Positions 26,621 to 34,607 of a stretch of DNA of 64,000 nt are shown piece by piece (positions within the stretch are counted from its first letter, which is position 1; every line of letters starts with the position of its first letter). The notes beneath the pieces were generated by a model. The model saw only the letters and a list, made by a program, of their open reading frames with translations, was not told the DNA's origin and made no database searches. Source of the stretch: Alphaproteobacteria bacterium (GTDB lineage: Bacteria > Pseudomonadota > Alphaproteobacteria > UBA6615); the NCBI GenBank assembly GCA_021774445.1, contig JAJFJA010000015.1:186001-250000 (forward strand), given 5' to 3'. The position numbers were made by a program, and so were the translations under genes.

Positions 26621-26654
26621 ATAAAGCGCGGCGGCGAGAGTCGCCGCGCTTTAT
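26621..26654 (+). terminator. 13-bp-stem hairpin after the binding-protein gene
   Basis: ATAAAGCGCGGCG (26621-26633) and CGCCGCGCTTTAT (26642-26654) form a perfect 13-bp stem with an 8-nt loop; the right arm ends CTTTATT. It directly abuts the next gene (ATG at 26660), so it would occlude that gene's ribosome-binding region. It probably stabilises or partly terminates the binding-protein mRNA. Confidence 0.7.
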
Positions 26655-26659
26655 TCCAG

Positions 26660-27709
26660 ATGAGGACTCGGCTGTTGAGCCGCACAATTCCCGACCTGCC
26701 CCGTGTTTCCTTGATTCGAAGGCCGACGCCATTGGTTGAAGCAACCGGGTTGGGCGCCGCGGTCGGACTCGACGGTCTGATGGTCAAGCGCGAGGATTTG
26801 TCGGGCTTTGCCATGGGCGGCAACAAACCGCGGCAACTGGAGGTCATCGTCGCCGATGCCCGGGCGGCCGGCGCCGACACGCTGATCACCACGGCCGCGG
26901 TACAGTCCAACTTCTGTCAGGCGACGGCCGCTGCCGCGGCTCATATGGGGTGGGGTTGCGTGCTGCTGCTGCGCGGTCGTGCGGACACGCCGGCACAGGG
27001 CAATCTGCTGCTCGACCATATATATGGCGCAAAACTCGAATTTCTCGAAACCCAAGATCCCTATGACCCAGTTATCCCCGACCGGCTGGCAGCGGCGGCC
27101 GAGGCTGTTCGTGCAGGCGGCGGTCACCCCCATATTATCCATCTGCCTGGGCGCACCGGCGCCCTGGCGGCCGCGGCGGCGACCGATCAGGCGACGGAAC
27201 TGAGCCTTCAGTTCGCCGATCTGGATAGGCCGCCTGCGGCGCTCTATCTCGCTGTCGGCTCAGGCCTTACTGCGGCTGGGCTTATCCTCGGGTTCAAGCA
27301 TCTGGGGGTTGCGACCCGGGTCGTCGGCGTCTCAGTACAACAACAGACGAGCTTTCTGAAACCGCTGGTCGTCGACCGGGCGAACGCCGCGGCGGTCCTT
27401 CTTGGGATCGATACGCGGCTTAACGAACAAGATTTCGACCTAACCGATGAGTTCATCGGCACCGGTTACGGTATTCCCAGCCCGGCATCGCTAGACGCGA
27501 TCGCCGTTGCCGGCCGGCATGGCGCGTTCGTGGTCGATCCAAGCTACTCGGGAAAGGCATTGGCAGGCCTGATCGAACACGGTCGGCAGGGCCGTTGGAC
27601 CGGGAAGCCCCAAGTCGTGTTCCTGCACACCGGCGGCACGGCCAGTCTGTTCGCGCAGGCCGACGCCGTGGCGCAGCATCTGGCCGTCACGCGCGCACGG
27701 GTGGCATAG
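26660..27709 (+). CDS. PLP-dependent D-cysteine desulfhydrase / ACC deaminase-like enzyme
   Basis: A 349-residue fold-type II PLP enzyme. The PLP lysine is Lys56 in MGGNKPRQLE; TTAAVQSNFCQATAAAAA near residue 75 and LAVGSGLTAAGL near 195 bind the phosphate, and FLHTGGTASLF is the conserved end. The family contains D-cysteine desulfhydrase, ACC deaminase and L-cuA-type enzymes; the substrate here cannot be fixed. The start is uncertain: the ATG at 26660 has no free ribosome-binding site, whereas a TTG at 26675 has GAGG 9 bp upstream. Its place between a sugar-type binding protein and the matching permeases is unusual and suggests the imported compound carries an amino group. Confidence 0.82.
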   Translation: MRTRLLSRTIPDLPRVSLIRRPTPLVEATGLGAAVGLDGLMVKREDLSGFAMGGNKPRQLEVIVADARAAGADTLITTAAVQSNFCQATAAAAAHMGWGCVLLLRGRADTPAQGNLLLDHIYGAKLEFLETQDPYDPVIPDRLAAAAEAVRAGGGHPHIIHLPGRTGALAAAAATDQATELSLQFADLDRPPAALYLAVGSGLTAAGLILGFKHLGVATRVVGVSVQQQTSFLKPLVVDRANAAAVLLGIDTRLNEQDFDLTDEFIGTGYGIPSPASLDAIAVAGRHGAFVVDPSYSGKALAGLIEHGRQGRWTGKPQVVFLHTGGTASLFAQADAVAQHLAVTRARVA

Positions 27710-27715
27710 CAGGCG

Positions 27716-28585
27716 ATGCCGGTTCGGTTCTTCCATTACCTCATGGTGGCGCCGGTACAACTGCTGTTGCTGGTCATCATCGGCGTGCCGTCGTTGTTTG
27801 TGCTCTGGCAGGGGCTGACCGAGTTCTCCTACGGGCAGGAGGCGGTCTTCGTCGGCCTTGACAATTATCGAAATATCCTCGCGGACCGCGCGTTCTGGCG
27901 GGCGTTCACTAATACGTTCATCATCGTCAATGCGGTCGTCTATGTCGAACTCGCGGCGGCGATTGGCGTCTCGCTGCTGTTCGCCGGCGGCGTCCCCTTG
28001 CGACGGTTGATGATCGCCATCCTGCTGGTGCCCTACGCGGTCAACGAGGTCACGGCCGTCGTCATGTGGCGCTTCATGCTGGAACCGAATGTCGGCATGA
28101 TCACACAGTTGCTGGAAACGGTCGGTCTGCCGTCGCTAAATTGGCCGATCGACCGTTGGCACGCGCTGACCGTTATCGTGCTGCTCAGCGTGTGGCTACA
28201 TCTGCCGTTCACGACAATCATCATCTACACGGCGCGCCTGTCGATCCCGCAGGAACTTTACGAGGCGGCACGCACCGACGGTGCGTCCGGTTGGCAGACC
28301 TTCTTCTATGTGACCTTTCCGATGCTGATTCCGGCGATCTTGATTGCCCTGTTATTCCGTTATGTGTTCGCGTTCCGTATTTTTGGCGAGGTCTGGCTGC
28401 TGACGCGCGGCGGGCCGGCGGGTAGCACCGAAGTGCTGGCGACGTACCTTTATCGCCACTCGTTCCGCTATCTCGAGTTGGGCAAAGCGTCGGCCATCGG
28501 CTGGGTGATGCTGGTGACGACGCTGCTGATGGCGATGCCATATCTGCGGCAGGTCTATAAGAGGATGTTGAGTCAAAATGAATAG
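27716..28585 (+). CDS. Sugar ABC transporter permease, MalF/UgpA type
   Basis: A 289-residue six-helix permease. The EAA loop is YEAARTDGASGWQTFFYVTFPMLIP near residue 180. It follows the PLP enzyme by 6 bp and overlaps the second permease by 8 bp. It forms a channel with that partner for ligand delivered by the binding protein at 25321. The energising ATPase is not encoded nearby. Confidence 0.92.
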   Translation: MPVRFFHYLMVAPVQLLLLVIIGVPSLFVLWQGLTEFSYGQEAVFVGLDNYRNILADRAFWRAFTNTFIIVNAVVYVELAAAIGVSLLFAGGVPLRRLMIAILLVPYAVNEVTAVVMWRFMLEPNVGMITQLLETVGLPSLNWPIDRWHALTVIVLLSVWLHLPFTTIIIYTARLSIPQELYEAARTDGASGWQTFFYVTFPMLIPAILIALLFRYVFAFRIFGEVWLLTRGGPAGSTEVLATYLYRHSFRYLELGKASAIGWVMLVTTLLMAMPYLRQVYKRMLSQNE

Positions 28586-29411
28586 ACGGCCTTGGTGGGT
28601 CAGCGGCCTGAGATATGTCGCGTTGGCGGCGGTCCTGTTGTGGTCCGGCTTTCCCATTCTGCTGATGATCTTGGCGTCGCTAAAACCCGACCGGGAGATA
28701 TTCAGGTTTCCGCCATCGTTTATCTTTCGGCCGACGCTCGCAAATTATGTCGAACTGTTCACCAGCCGGCCGGCCTTTTTCGATGCCTTGCTCAACAGCC
28801 TCATCATCACGGTGGGCGCGACGGTGCTGACTGTCGTTTCCTCGACCTTGGCCGGTTATGTGTATTCACGCTACCGCAACACGGCTCTTGCGGGGACGGC
28901 GTTCTTCATGATTGTGATCCGCATGCTGCCGCCCATCATTATTACGCTGCCGCTGTTTCCGGCGGTCAATGCCCTGGGTTTGCAGGACACGCATCTCGTG
29001 CTGATCGTTCTGTATGCGACTTTTTTCGTCTCCCTCAACAGTTGGATCATGAAGGCGTTTATCGATCAGATCCCACGGGAGTTGGACGAGGCGGCAATCG
29101 TCGACGGCGCCAGCACCGTCAAGGTGCTGCGCTATGTCATCGTGCCGCTGTCAGTCCAGGGCATGATAGCCACCGCGACATTCGTTTTCGTATTCTCGTG
29201 GAACGAGTTCCTGTTCGCCTTCATTTTCACAACCTCCAACGCGAAGACGGCGCCGCTGGTCATCAGCGAGATGCTGAGCAGCTTGGCCGGTATCGATTGG
29301 GGCGTGTTGTTTGCCGCGGCGACGCTGCAGTTCATTCCGATCGTAGTGCTGGTGATCCTGTTGCAACGCTTCGTCGTCGCCGGACTCACGGTCGGCTCGG
29401 TCAAAGGTTGA
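28578..29411 (+). CDS. Sugar ABC transporter permease, MalG/UgpE type
   Basis: A 277-residue six-helix permease. The EAA loop reads DEAAIVDGASTVKVLRYVIVPLS. The start lies 8 bp inside the upstream permease gene, implying coupled translation. The C-terminus ends in the usual FVVAGLTVGSVKG. Next, 19 bp downstream, comes an unrecognised gene with its own GAAAGG-type ribosome-binding site. Confidence 0.92.
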   Translation: MNRRPWWVSGLRYVALAAVLLWSGFPILLMILASLKPDREIFRFPPSFIFRPTLANYVELFTSRPAFFDALLNSLIITVGATVLTVVSSTLAGYVYSRYRNTALAGTAFFMIVIRMLPPIIITLPLFPAVNALGLQDTHLVLIVLYATFFVSLNSWIMKAFIDQIPRELDEAAIVDGASTVKVLRYVIVPLSVQGMIATATFVFVFSWNEFLFAFIFTTSNAKTAPLVISEMLSSLAGIDWGVLFAAATLQFIPIVVLVILLQRFVVAGLTVGSVKG

Positions 29412-29430
29412 CAGCTAAGAAAGGTCTCTC

Positions 29431-30288
29431 ATGGATGCACTGCAGCAAGCGATTTTCAGAGCGGATAGTGAGCTTAGTCGGTTCGATCCGTTACCGCGGG
29501 TGTTCTTCTTCGATAGGTTCAATCGCGGTTACAACGGATGGACGACACTGGTCGGTAACTACGAAGACGACATCGATCGGATGCATCCCGGTTACCAGCA
29601 ACTGACGCCACCGATGCTGAGCAACCTGACGCATTGGGACGGCGGGTCGCATGGGGCCATGGGCGGCACCTATGCACTCAAGACCGCCACAAGGGCGAAG
29701 GCCGAGGCGCAGTCGGTGGCGATCAAGCGGATCACGTTTCAGCGTGCCTGTCCGATCAAGCTGGAATTCTATTTCACATTCAAACCCGAAGCGTCGTCGC
29801 TGAAGCTATCGAAGCTCGACGTGCGTTCGATCGGCGTACTGTTCGACCTGCAGGACGACGCGCACCGGGTCATGCCGCATTTGCGTTACCTCAACGCCCA
29901 TGGCGGCCGGTCGGTGCAGCGCTGGCAATACAAGGACAAACCGGTGGACTTCAAACGCTTCAGCGATGAGACTGTGACCCACTATCATCTCGCCGATCAA
30001 GATTGGATCGACTTGCCGGGAGAAGCGCAGGAGCTGTGTTATAACGAGATCCCGACCAAGGTCAATTGGCACTATGCGGCGGTCGGCTTCGACCTCCGCT
30101 CAATGCGCTATACACATTTTCAATGCAACGACCGCGTCTACGATATGAGTGATGCGGGTTCGCTGACGCTCGACGCCATGCCGAACCTGCGGGGTATGCT
30201 CAATGTCGCCTTCTTCGCCGAGGCGAATGCCGATAAGCGCACCTTCTTGTATCTGGATTCGGTCGTATTGTCGGGGGAGTGGGACTGA
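29431..30288 (+). CDS. Uncharacterised β-rich protein associated with ABC sugar cluster
   Basis: A 285-residue soluble protein without signal peptide or membrane helix. I do not recognise a characterised family; from memory it resembles a domain-of-unknown-function group (possibly DUF6772), which needs an HMM check. Visible landmarks: DRFNRGYNGWTTLVGNYE near residue 28, PPMLSNLTHWDGGSHGAMGGTYALK near 58, LRYLNAHGG near 150, and LNVAFFAEANADKRTFLYLDSVVLSG at the end. The alternating hydrophobic pattern and Trp/Tyr content suggest a β-sandwich such as a carbohydrate-binding jelly roll. It overlaps the next small gene by one base and lies in the operon with the permeases, so it may bind or process the imported compound. 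Confidence 0.7.
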   Translation: MDALQQAIFRADSELSRFDPLPRVFFFDRFNRGYNGWTTLVGNYEDDIDRMHPGYQQLTPPMLSNLTHWDGGSHGAMGGTYALKTATRAKAEAQSVAIKRITFQRACPIKLEFYFTFKPEASSLKLSKLDVRSIGVLFDLQDDAHRVMPHLRYLNAHGGRSVQRWQYKDKPVDFKRFSDETVTHYHLADQDWIDLPGEAQELCYNEIPTKVNWHYAAVGFDLRSMRYTHFQCNDRVYDMSDAGSLTLDAMPNLRGMLNVAFFAEANADKRTFLYLDSVVLSGEWD

Positions 30289-30626
30289 TGTTGCAGGAGA
30301 GTAATACAGCGGTCGTCGCACGCGGCGAGCATTGGCGCGGTGAAGCTACGACTGAGCCCTATGAGACGGCCTGGGCCAGGGAGGCAATCTTTTTTCTGCG
30401 AGCGCTGAAGGTCGAGGGTGATCTCGGCGGGGTAAAGGCCAAAGTGCAGATTTCCGCGGACGGGTTTCACTGGGCGGACGAGGGCAGCAGCCTGGCGCTG
30501 CCAGCCACGCCAGGCGAAGTCGTTTTCTGCCGCATCAGCCATTTTGGCGGCTTTCTGAGACTGGCGGTGACGGTCCCGGACGGTGCGCACATTCAAGTCG
30601 TGGCCGCGCTCAATCTGAAGGCGTGA
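30288..30626 (+). CDS. Small uncharacterised protein, partner of the preceding gene
   Basis: A 112-residue soluble protein starting at the ATG that shares one base with the upstream stop (TGATG), with GGGGGAG upstream. It contains KVQISADGFHWADEGSSLALP, HFGGFLRLAVTVPD and VVAALNLKA, a compact β-sandwich pattern. I do not recognise the family. Tight coupling to the 285-residue protein suggests they form a complex or act in sequence. No catalytic motif is evident. Confidence 0.65.
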   Translation: MLQESNTAVVARGEHWRGEATTEPYETAWAREAIFFLRALKVEGDLGGVKAKVQISADGFHWADEGSSLALPATPGEVVFCRISHFGGFLRLAVTVPDGAHIQVVAALNLKA

Positions 30627-30659
30627 CGTAGAACGAAGGGTTGTGCGATATGACCGCCG

Positions 30660-31682
30660 ATGGGTGACTCAATAGACGCGGTCCTAGATCTGCCGTCGCC
30701 GATGCGGACCGACCTCGATTTTGACCGCGACGGCAAGCAAATCGGCGAGCTGCATTTGCCGCACTCGCCGCATGACGACGCCTGGGGCGTTATTCCCCTG
30801 CCGATTGCGGTATTGCGGAACGGAACCGGGCCGACGGCGCTGCTTGTCGGCGGTGTTCATGGAGACGAGTATGAGGGGCCGATCGCTCTGTCCGAACTGG
30901 TTCGCCAGGTGGATCCAACGGAGATGCACGGTCGTTTGATTGTCTTGCCGTCGTTGAATGCACCGGCGGTGAAGGTCGGCCGGCGCACGTCGCCGATCGA
31001 TAACCTCAACCTAGCGCGCGCGTTTCCGGGTGACCCGGATGGCACACCGACCCAGCAGATCGCGCATTACGTCGGACGGGAGTTGCTGCCAAGGGCGGAC
31101 TTTGTCCTTGATTTACATGCCGGCGGCTCATCTCTCGGGATCATGACCGCCGCCCTGCTGCGGCACCATGAAGACCCCGATCTCGTCGCCCGCAGTGAGG
31201 CCGCTTTGCGGAGTTTCGGGGCGCCGCTGGCGCTAGCCGGGGCGCCGGGTGAAGGCCGCACGCTCATCGCCACCGCGGTGCGGCTGCACAAGGTCGCCTT
31301 TGCCGTGGAGTTGGGTTGTGGCGGCCGGGTATCGCCGGCGGCCCTGGAAATTGCCCGTGCGGGCTTGGCCGGATTCCTGGCTCATACGGGCATCATGCCG
31401 GGCGAACCGACACCCTATACCGGGCCGCTTTGGCGCATTGTCGGCAACGACGCCTTCGTCTATGCGCCGACTGCCGGTGTTTTCGAACCGTTCCATATGT
31501 TGGGCGACGACGTCGCCGCCGGACGCCCCGCCGGCTGCATCCACGATCTGGCCCGGCCGGCCAAGCCGCCGACCCAGGTCAGTTTTGGCTGTGGCGGTTT
31601 GATGTTTGCGTGTCGCGCGCCTGGTATCGTCGACCACGGCAACTGTCTTTCCGTTGTGGCCACGAAGGTGTCATCGACATAA
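30660..31682 (+). CDS. Succinylglutamate desuccinylase/aspartoacylase family deacylase, DoeB-like
   Basis: A 340-residue zinc-dependent N-acyl amino acid hydrolase. Zinc and catalytic residues are visible: His67 and Glu70 in GGVHGDEYEG, His153 in LDLHAGG, and a later VELGCGG. The overall layout, including LHLPHSPHDDAWG and TSPIDNLNLARAFPGDPDGT, resembles DoeB/EutE, the N-acetyl-diaminobutyrate deacetylase of ectoine breakdown, though the operon is a sugar-type ABC cluster and the substrate may differ. The start is uncertain: a better ribosome-binding site (GAAGGG) serves an ATG at 30650 that opens a five-codon frame, and an in-frame ATG exists at 30702. Confidence 0.82.
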   Translation: MGDSIDAVLDLPSPMRTDLDFDRDGKQIGELHLPHSPHDDAWGVIPLPIAVLRNGTGPTALLVGGVHGDEYEGPIALSELVRQVDPTEMHGRLIVLPSLNAPAVKVGRRTSPIDNLNLARAFPGDPDGTPTQQIAHYVGRELLPRADFVLDLHAGGSSLGIMTAALLRHHEDPDLVARSEAALRSFGAPLALAGAPGEGRTLIATAVRLHKVAFAVELGCGGRVSPAALEIARAGLAGFLAHTGIMPGEPTPYTGPLWRIVGNDAFVYAPTAGVFEPFHMLGDDVAAGRPAGCIHDLARPAKPPTQVSFGCGGLMFACRAPGIVDHGNCLSVVATKVSST

Positions 31683-31813
31683 TCGGTGCGGCGGCAAGAC
31701 GGGTAGGCTATACCGGACTTGGGTCGGCGACCGTCGCTGAGCGGAACTAGGCCAACATGATCGAGCCTTGGCAAAGGCAGCCGATCGAGGGAAAGAGGTA
31801 CCGCCAGAAGCCG

Positions 31814-32059
31814 ATGGAAAATCAGGTCCTCAAAATCGATGACATTTACGTTCCGGTGAAACGGCGGCGGACGCTGGATCCTGAGACGGTCAGCGCACTG
31901 GCCGAAAGCATCCTGGAAGAGGGTCAGCGCATGCCGATCATGGTGCGGCACGACGGTAAGCGTCTGGTGCTGGTGGAAGGGCTGCAGCGGTTGGAGGCAT
32001 GCCGTTCGCTTGGTGAAGAGACGATCATCGGAGTCATCGTGCAAGCGCGGCGCGGCTAA
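31814..32059 (+). CDS. Stand-alone ParB/sulfiredoxin-like N-terminal domain protein
   Basis: An 81-residue protein (or 100 if the ATG at 31757 is used). It consists only of the ParB N-terminal fold: IDDIYVPVKRRRTLDPETVSALAESILEEGQRMPIMVR and VLVEGLQRLEACRSLGEETI, where the xxEGxxRxxA-type motif contacts CTP or nucleotide in ParB/Srx proteins. The HTH and dimerisation domains of chromosome-partitioning ParB are absent, so it is not a segregation protein. Its function next to a catabolic ABC operon is unknown. Confidence 0.75.
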   Translation: MENQVLKIDDIYVPVKRRRTLDPETVSALAESILEEGQRMPIMVRHDGKRLVLVEGLQRLEACRSLGEETIIGVIVQARRG

Positions 32060-32098
32060 TATCTGATCTTGGCGGTAACCCGGTTGGTCGACAAGGGA

Positions 32099-32794
32099 TT
32101 AGTCGGGCACCGGGGCGCCGGTGAATTGGCGGTAACCCAAGCCAACCGCCGCGATGGCGAAACCCACGGCGGCCTGGGTCGGGTCGACAACCGGCAAACC
32201 GATCGCCGCTTCCAGCCGCGTGCGGTAGCGTGACATGCCGGCGCAACCCATAACGAGCACGCCGGCAGCGCAGTCGTCGCGGAGCTGACTGGCCACCGCG
32301 GTCATGCGGTCCAGGGTCACCCCCTCGTCGCCAAGCTCGACGACGCCAAGGTTGATCGCGATGTCGCCGGCGATGCGGCTGGTCACACCGAGTGTGCGGA
32401 ATTGGCGGGCATGCCGGGGGATGGAGCGGTTGAGAATCGAGATGACGCCGATGCGATCGCCGAGAGTCATCGCGGTGAGAATCGCGCACTCGGCGATGCC
32501 GAACACGGGTCCGACGCCAAGCTCGCGGGCGGCGTGGACGCCAGGGTCGGAGAAACACGAAATGACGTAGGCGTCCGCCTCGTCGCCCGTGCGCTCAATC
32601 AGTCGGCACAGCGGGGCGATGACGCTGTCGGAGTCAGCCTGGCTTTCGATCCCCGGTGGGCCCTCCGCCAGCGTTACGCAGTCAACGATTGGGCCGCCCG
32701 CGAAGCGTAATCCGGCCAGGGCGGCGTCCATCTCCCGGGTGACCTCGACCGTGCTGTTCGGGTTGATGACCAGTATGCGCGCTGTTTTTGTCAT
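32099..32794 (-). CDS. Asp/Glu/hydantoin racemase family protein
   Basis: A 231-residue cofactor-independent racemase-fold protein. ILVINPNSTVEVTREMD opens the chain; the two catalytic cysteines appear in ISCFSDPG (about residue 80) and MGCAGMSRY (about 186). Hydantoin and allantoin racemases and maleate isomerases share this architecture. It is divergent from the DHDPS-family gene; 167 bp of AT-richer sequence between them hold both promoters. Substrate is uncertain. Confidence 0.85.
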   Translation of the reverse strand: MTKTARILVINPNSTVEVTREMDAALAGLRFAGGPIVDCVTLAEGPPGIESQADSDSVIAPLCRLIERTGDEADAYVISCFSDPGVHAARELGVGPVFGIAECAILTAMTLGDRIGVISILNRSIPRHARQFRTLGVTSRIAGDIAINLGVVELGDEGVTLDRMTAVASQLRDDCAAGVLVMGCAGMSRYRTRLEAAIGLPVVDPTQAAVGFAIAAVGLGYRQFTGAPVPD

Positions 32795-32961
32795 GGCACG
32801 ACCCTTTCCAAGATGTCTTGAAGATAGTCGGCGAGCGGCGCCATGAACATGTCGAAGTCCCCGGTTGCCGCCGATTTCGGTGCCGTATCAACCAACTAGT
32901 TATATGATATGGTGAAAATTCGTGATGTCTGGCCGCGCGTTGGGCCAAAGTGAGGAAAGCC

Positions 32962-34071
32962 ATGGGACTGCGCTGGCCGGACTGGCCGAAGGATGTGCTG
33001 CAACAATTGCGGCAGGGCTGCGTGATCCCGGCTTCGCCTTTGGCGCTGACCGAGGAACGGCGTTTTGATCCGCTGCGACAGGCGGCGTTGGCGCGCTACT
33101 ACCTTGATGCGGGTGCCGGCGGTCTGGCGGTCGGGGTCCATACGACACAGTTCGAAATTCGGGATGTGGGGCTGTATGAGCCGGTCTTGAAGACCGTGGC
33201 TGAGACACTGGATGAGTGGACCGATAGGCCAATAATCCGCGTGGCGGGACTGGTCGGGAAAACGAGCCAAGCTAAGTCGGAGGCCGAAATTGCATGTGGG
33301 CTGGGGTATCACGCGGGTTTGCTGAGTGTCGCGGCGTATCGGGGAGCCGCCGAGGATGAGATAATCGAACATTGCAAGGCGGTTGCCGCCGTCATGCCGT
33401 TGGTAGGCTTTTATCTGCAACCAGCGGTGGGCGGTGTCGTCCTTTCGTCGGATTTTTGGCGCCGTTTCGCCGAGATCGACAATGTGGCCGCTATCAAGAT
33501 GGCGCCGTTTAACCGCTATCGCACGTTGGATGTATTGCGAGGTGTTGCCTTGGCAAAAGCCGAAGAGCGGATCTCTCTGTACACTGGCAATGACGACAAT
33601 ATCGTGATGGACCTGATTACGCCGTATGAGATCAAGCGCGATGGCGAAACGGTCACCCTGCGCATCGTCGGCGGATTGCTTGGCCATTGGTCGGTGTGGG
33701 TGAAAGGCGCCGTCGACGTGCTTCGGCAGTGTAAAGCGGGGCCATTAGATGACCGTCTCCTGGTGCTCAACGGTAAGGTTACAGACTGCAACGCCGCCTT
33801 TTTCGATGTGGCCAACGATTTCAAGGGCTGCATCGCCGGTGTCCATGAGGTGTTGCGGCGTCAGGGACTGCTTGAAGGTGTTTGGTGTCTGGATCCGAAG
33901 GAGAGGTTGAGTGCGGGCCAGTTGGCCGAAATCGACCGAGTTTACGAGGCGTATCCGGAACTCAACGACGATGCCTTTGTTGCCAAGAACCTGGAGAGGT
34001 GGCTGGAGGGATCGAGCCGACCTGACAAGCATCCGCCCATTTCCAAAACCGAAAACCGTCCGACCGCGTAG
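32962..34071 (+). CDS. Dihydrodipicolinate synthase (DapA) superfamily aldolase/dehydratase
   Basis: About 369 residues from the ATG at 32962, chosen because GAGGAAAG lies 6 bp upstream (GTG 32950 lies in that site). It is longer than the usual 290-300 residues owing to a C-terminal extension after residue 320. The Schiff-base lysine is in AAIKMAPFNRY near residue 180, and a tyrosine in LVGFYLQPAVGG sits where the catalytic Tyr is expected. The family includes KDG aldolases and keto-deoxy-glucarate dehydratases; with the MR-family dehydratase nearby it could cleave or dehydrate a keto-deoxy acid. True DapA function is unlikely given length and context. Confidence 0.82.
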   Translation: MGLRWPDWPKDVLQQLRQGCVIPASPLALTEERRFDPLRQAALARYYLDAGAGGLAVGVHTTQFEIRDVGLYEPVLKTVAETLDEWTDRPIIRVAGLVGKTSQAKSEAEIACGLGYHAGLLSVAAYRGAAEDEIIEHCKAVAAVMPLVGFYLQPAVGGVVLSSDFWRRFAEIDNVAAIKMAPFNRYRTLDVLRGVALAKAEERISLYTGNDDNIVMDLITPYEIKRDGETVTLRIVGGLLGHWSVWVKGAVDVLRQCKAGPLDDRLLVLNGKVTDCNAAFFDVANDFKGCIAGVHEVLRRQGLLEGVWCLDPKERLSAGQLAEIDRVYEAYPELNDDAFVAKNLERWLEGSSRPDKHPPISKTENRPTA

Positions 34072-34106
34072 CGCGGCCATCAGGGTTTGAGCGGGCGCGC
34101 GTCGGA

Positions 34107-34607
34107 TCAGAACGGCAGGTGGGTCACTAGGCCGGCGGCCACGCCGGCAAGTATGGGTAGCGGCAGGCAGGCCAGTAGCCTCATGCCATAGAAGCGCCAT
34201 CCCATTATGCCGATTTCATAAGCCAAGGCGCGGTGCGCGGCGAATACCGACCAGGATGTAATGAACGCGATCAACTGAGGCGTGCCGGCGCCGGCCTTGG
34301 CCAAAACGAGGGCCAGTGGGAAAGCCAGCACGCCGCCGCCCGGGACCGCGACGCCGAGTACGGTCGCGACGAGTATCCCGCCGAGGCCGCTTTCCGAACT
34401 GAGATATCCGGCGATAAGTGGTCCCGGCAACAGTTGCGCCAAGAACCCCGCCGCCAACAGGGCGAGCACAACCCGCGGCAGGCTGGTAATAATCTGCTCG
34501 AGTGCGAGGTGCAGCGCCTGACGATGTAGCTTTCCGGGTCGCCGCACTATCAATAGACCGAGGACTGCCGCGATGCCGAAAAGCAAAAGCGTCGTTGCCG
34601 GAATCAT
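34107..34607 (-). CDS. Half-size YraQ/DUF318-like permease, second copy
   Basis: A 166-residue membrane protein from the ATG at 34607, which overlaps the stop of the upstream paralogue by 4 bp; a longer reading frame reaching 34925 is only a shadow of that paralogue. About five helices are predicted. The core SSESGLGGILVATVLGVAVPGGGVLAFPLAL, then VAFITSW-like ITSWSVFAAHRALAYEIGIMGW, repeats the pattern of the preceding gene, indicating that the two are homologous halves. They may pair into one full transporter. Substrate unknown; the family has members linked to metal(loid) or solute efflux. Confidence 0.7.
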   Translation of the reverse strand: MIPATTLLLFGIAAVLGLLIVRRPGKLHRQALHLALEQIITSLPRVVLALLAAGFLAQLLPGPLIAGYLSSESGLGGILVATVLGVAVPGGGVLAFPLALVLAKAGAGTPQLIAFITSWSVFAAHRALAYEIGIMGWRFYGMRLLACLPLPILAGVAAGLVTHLPF

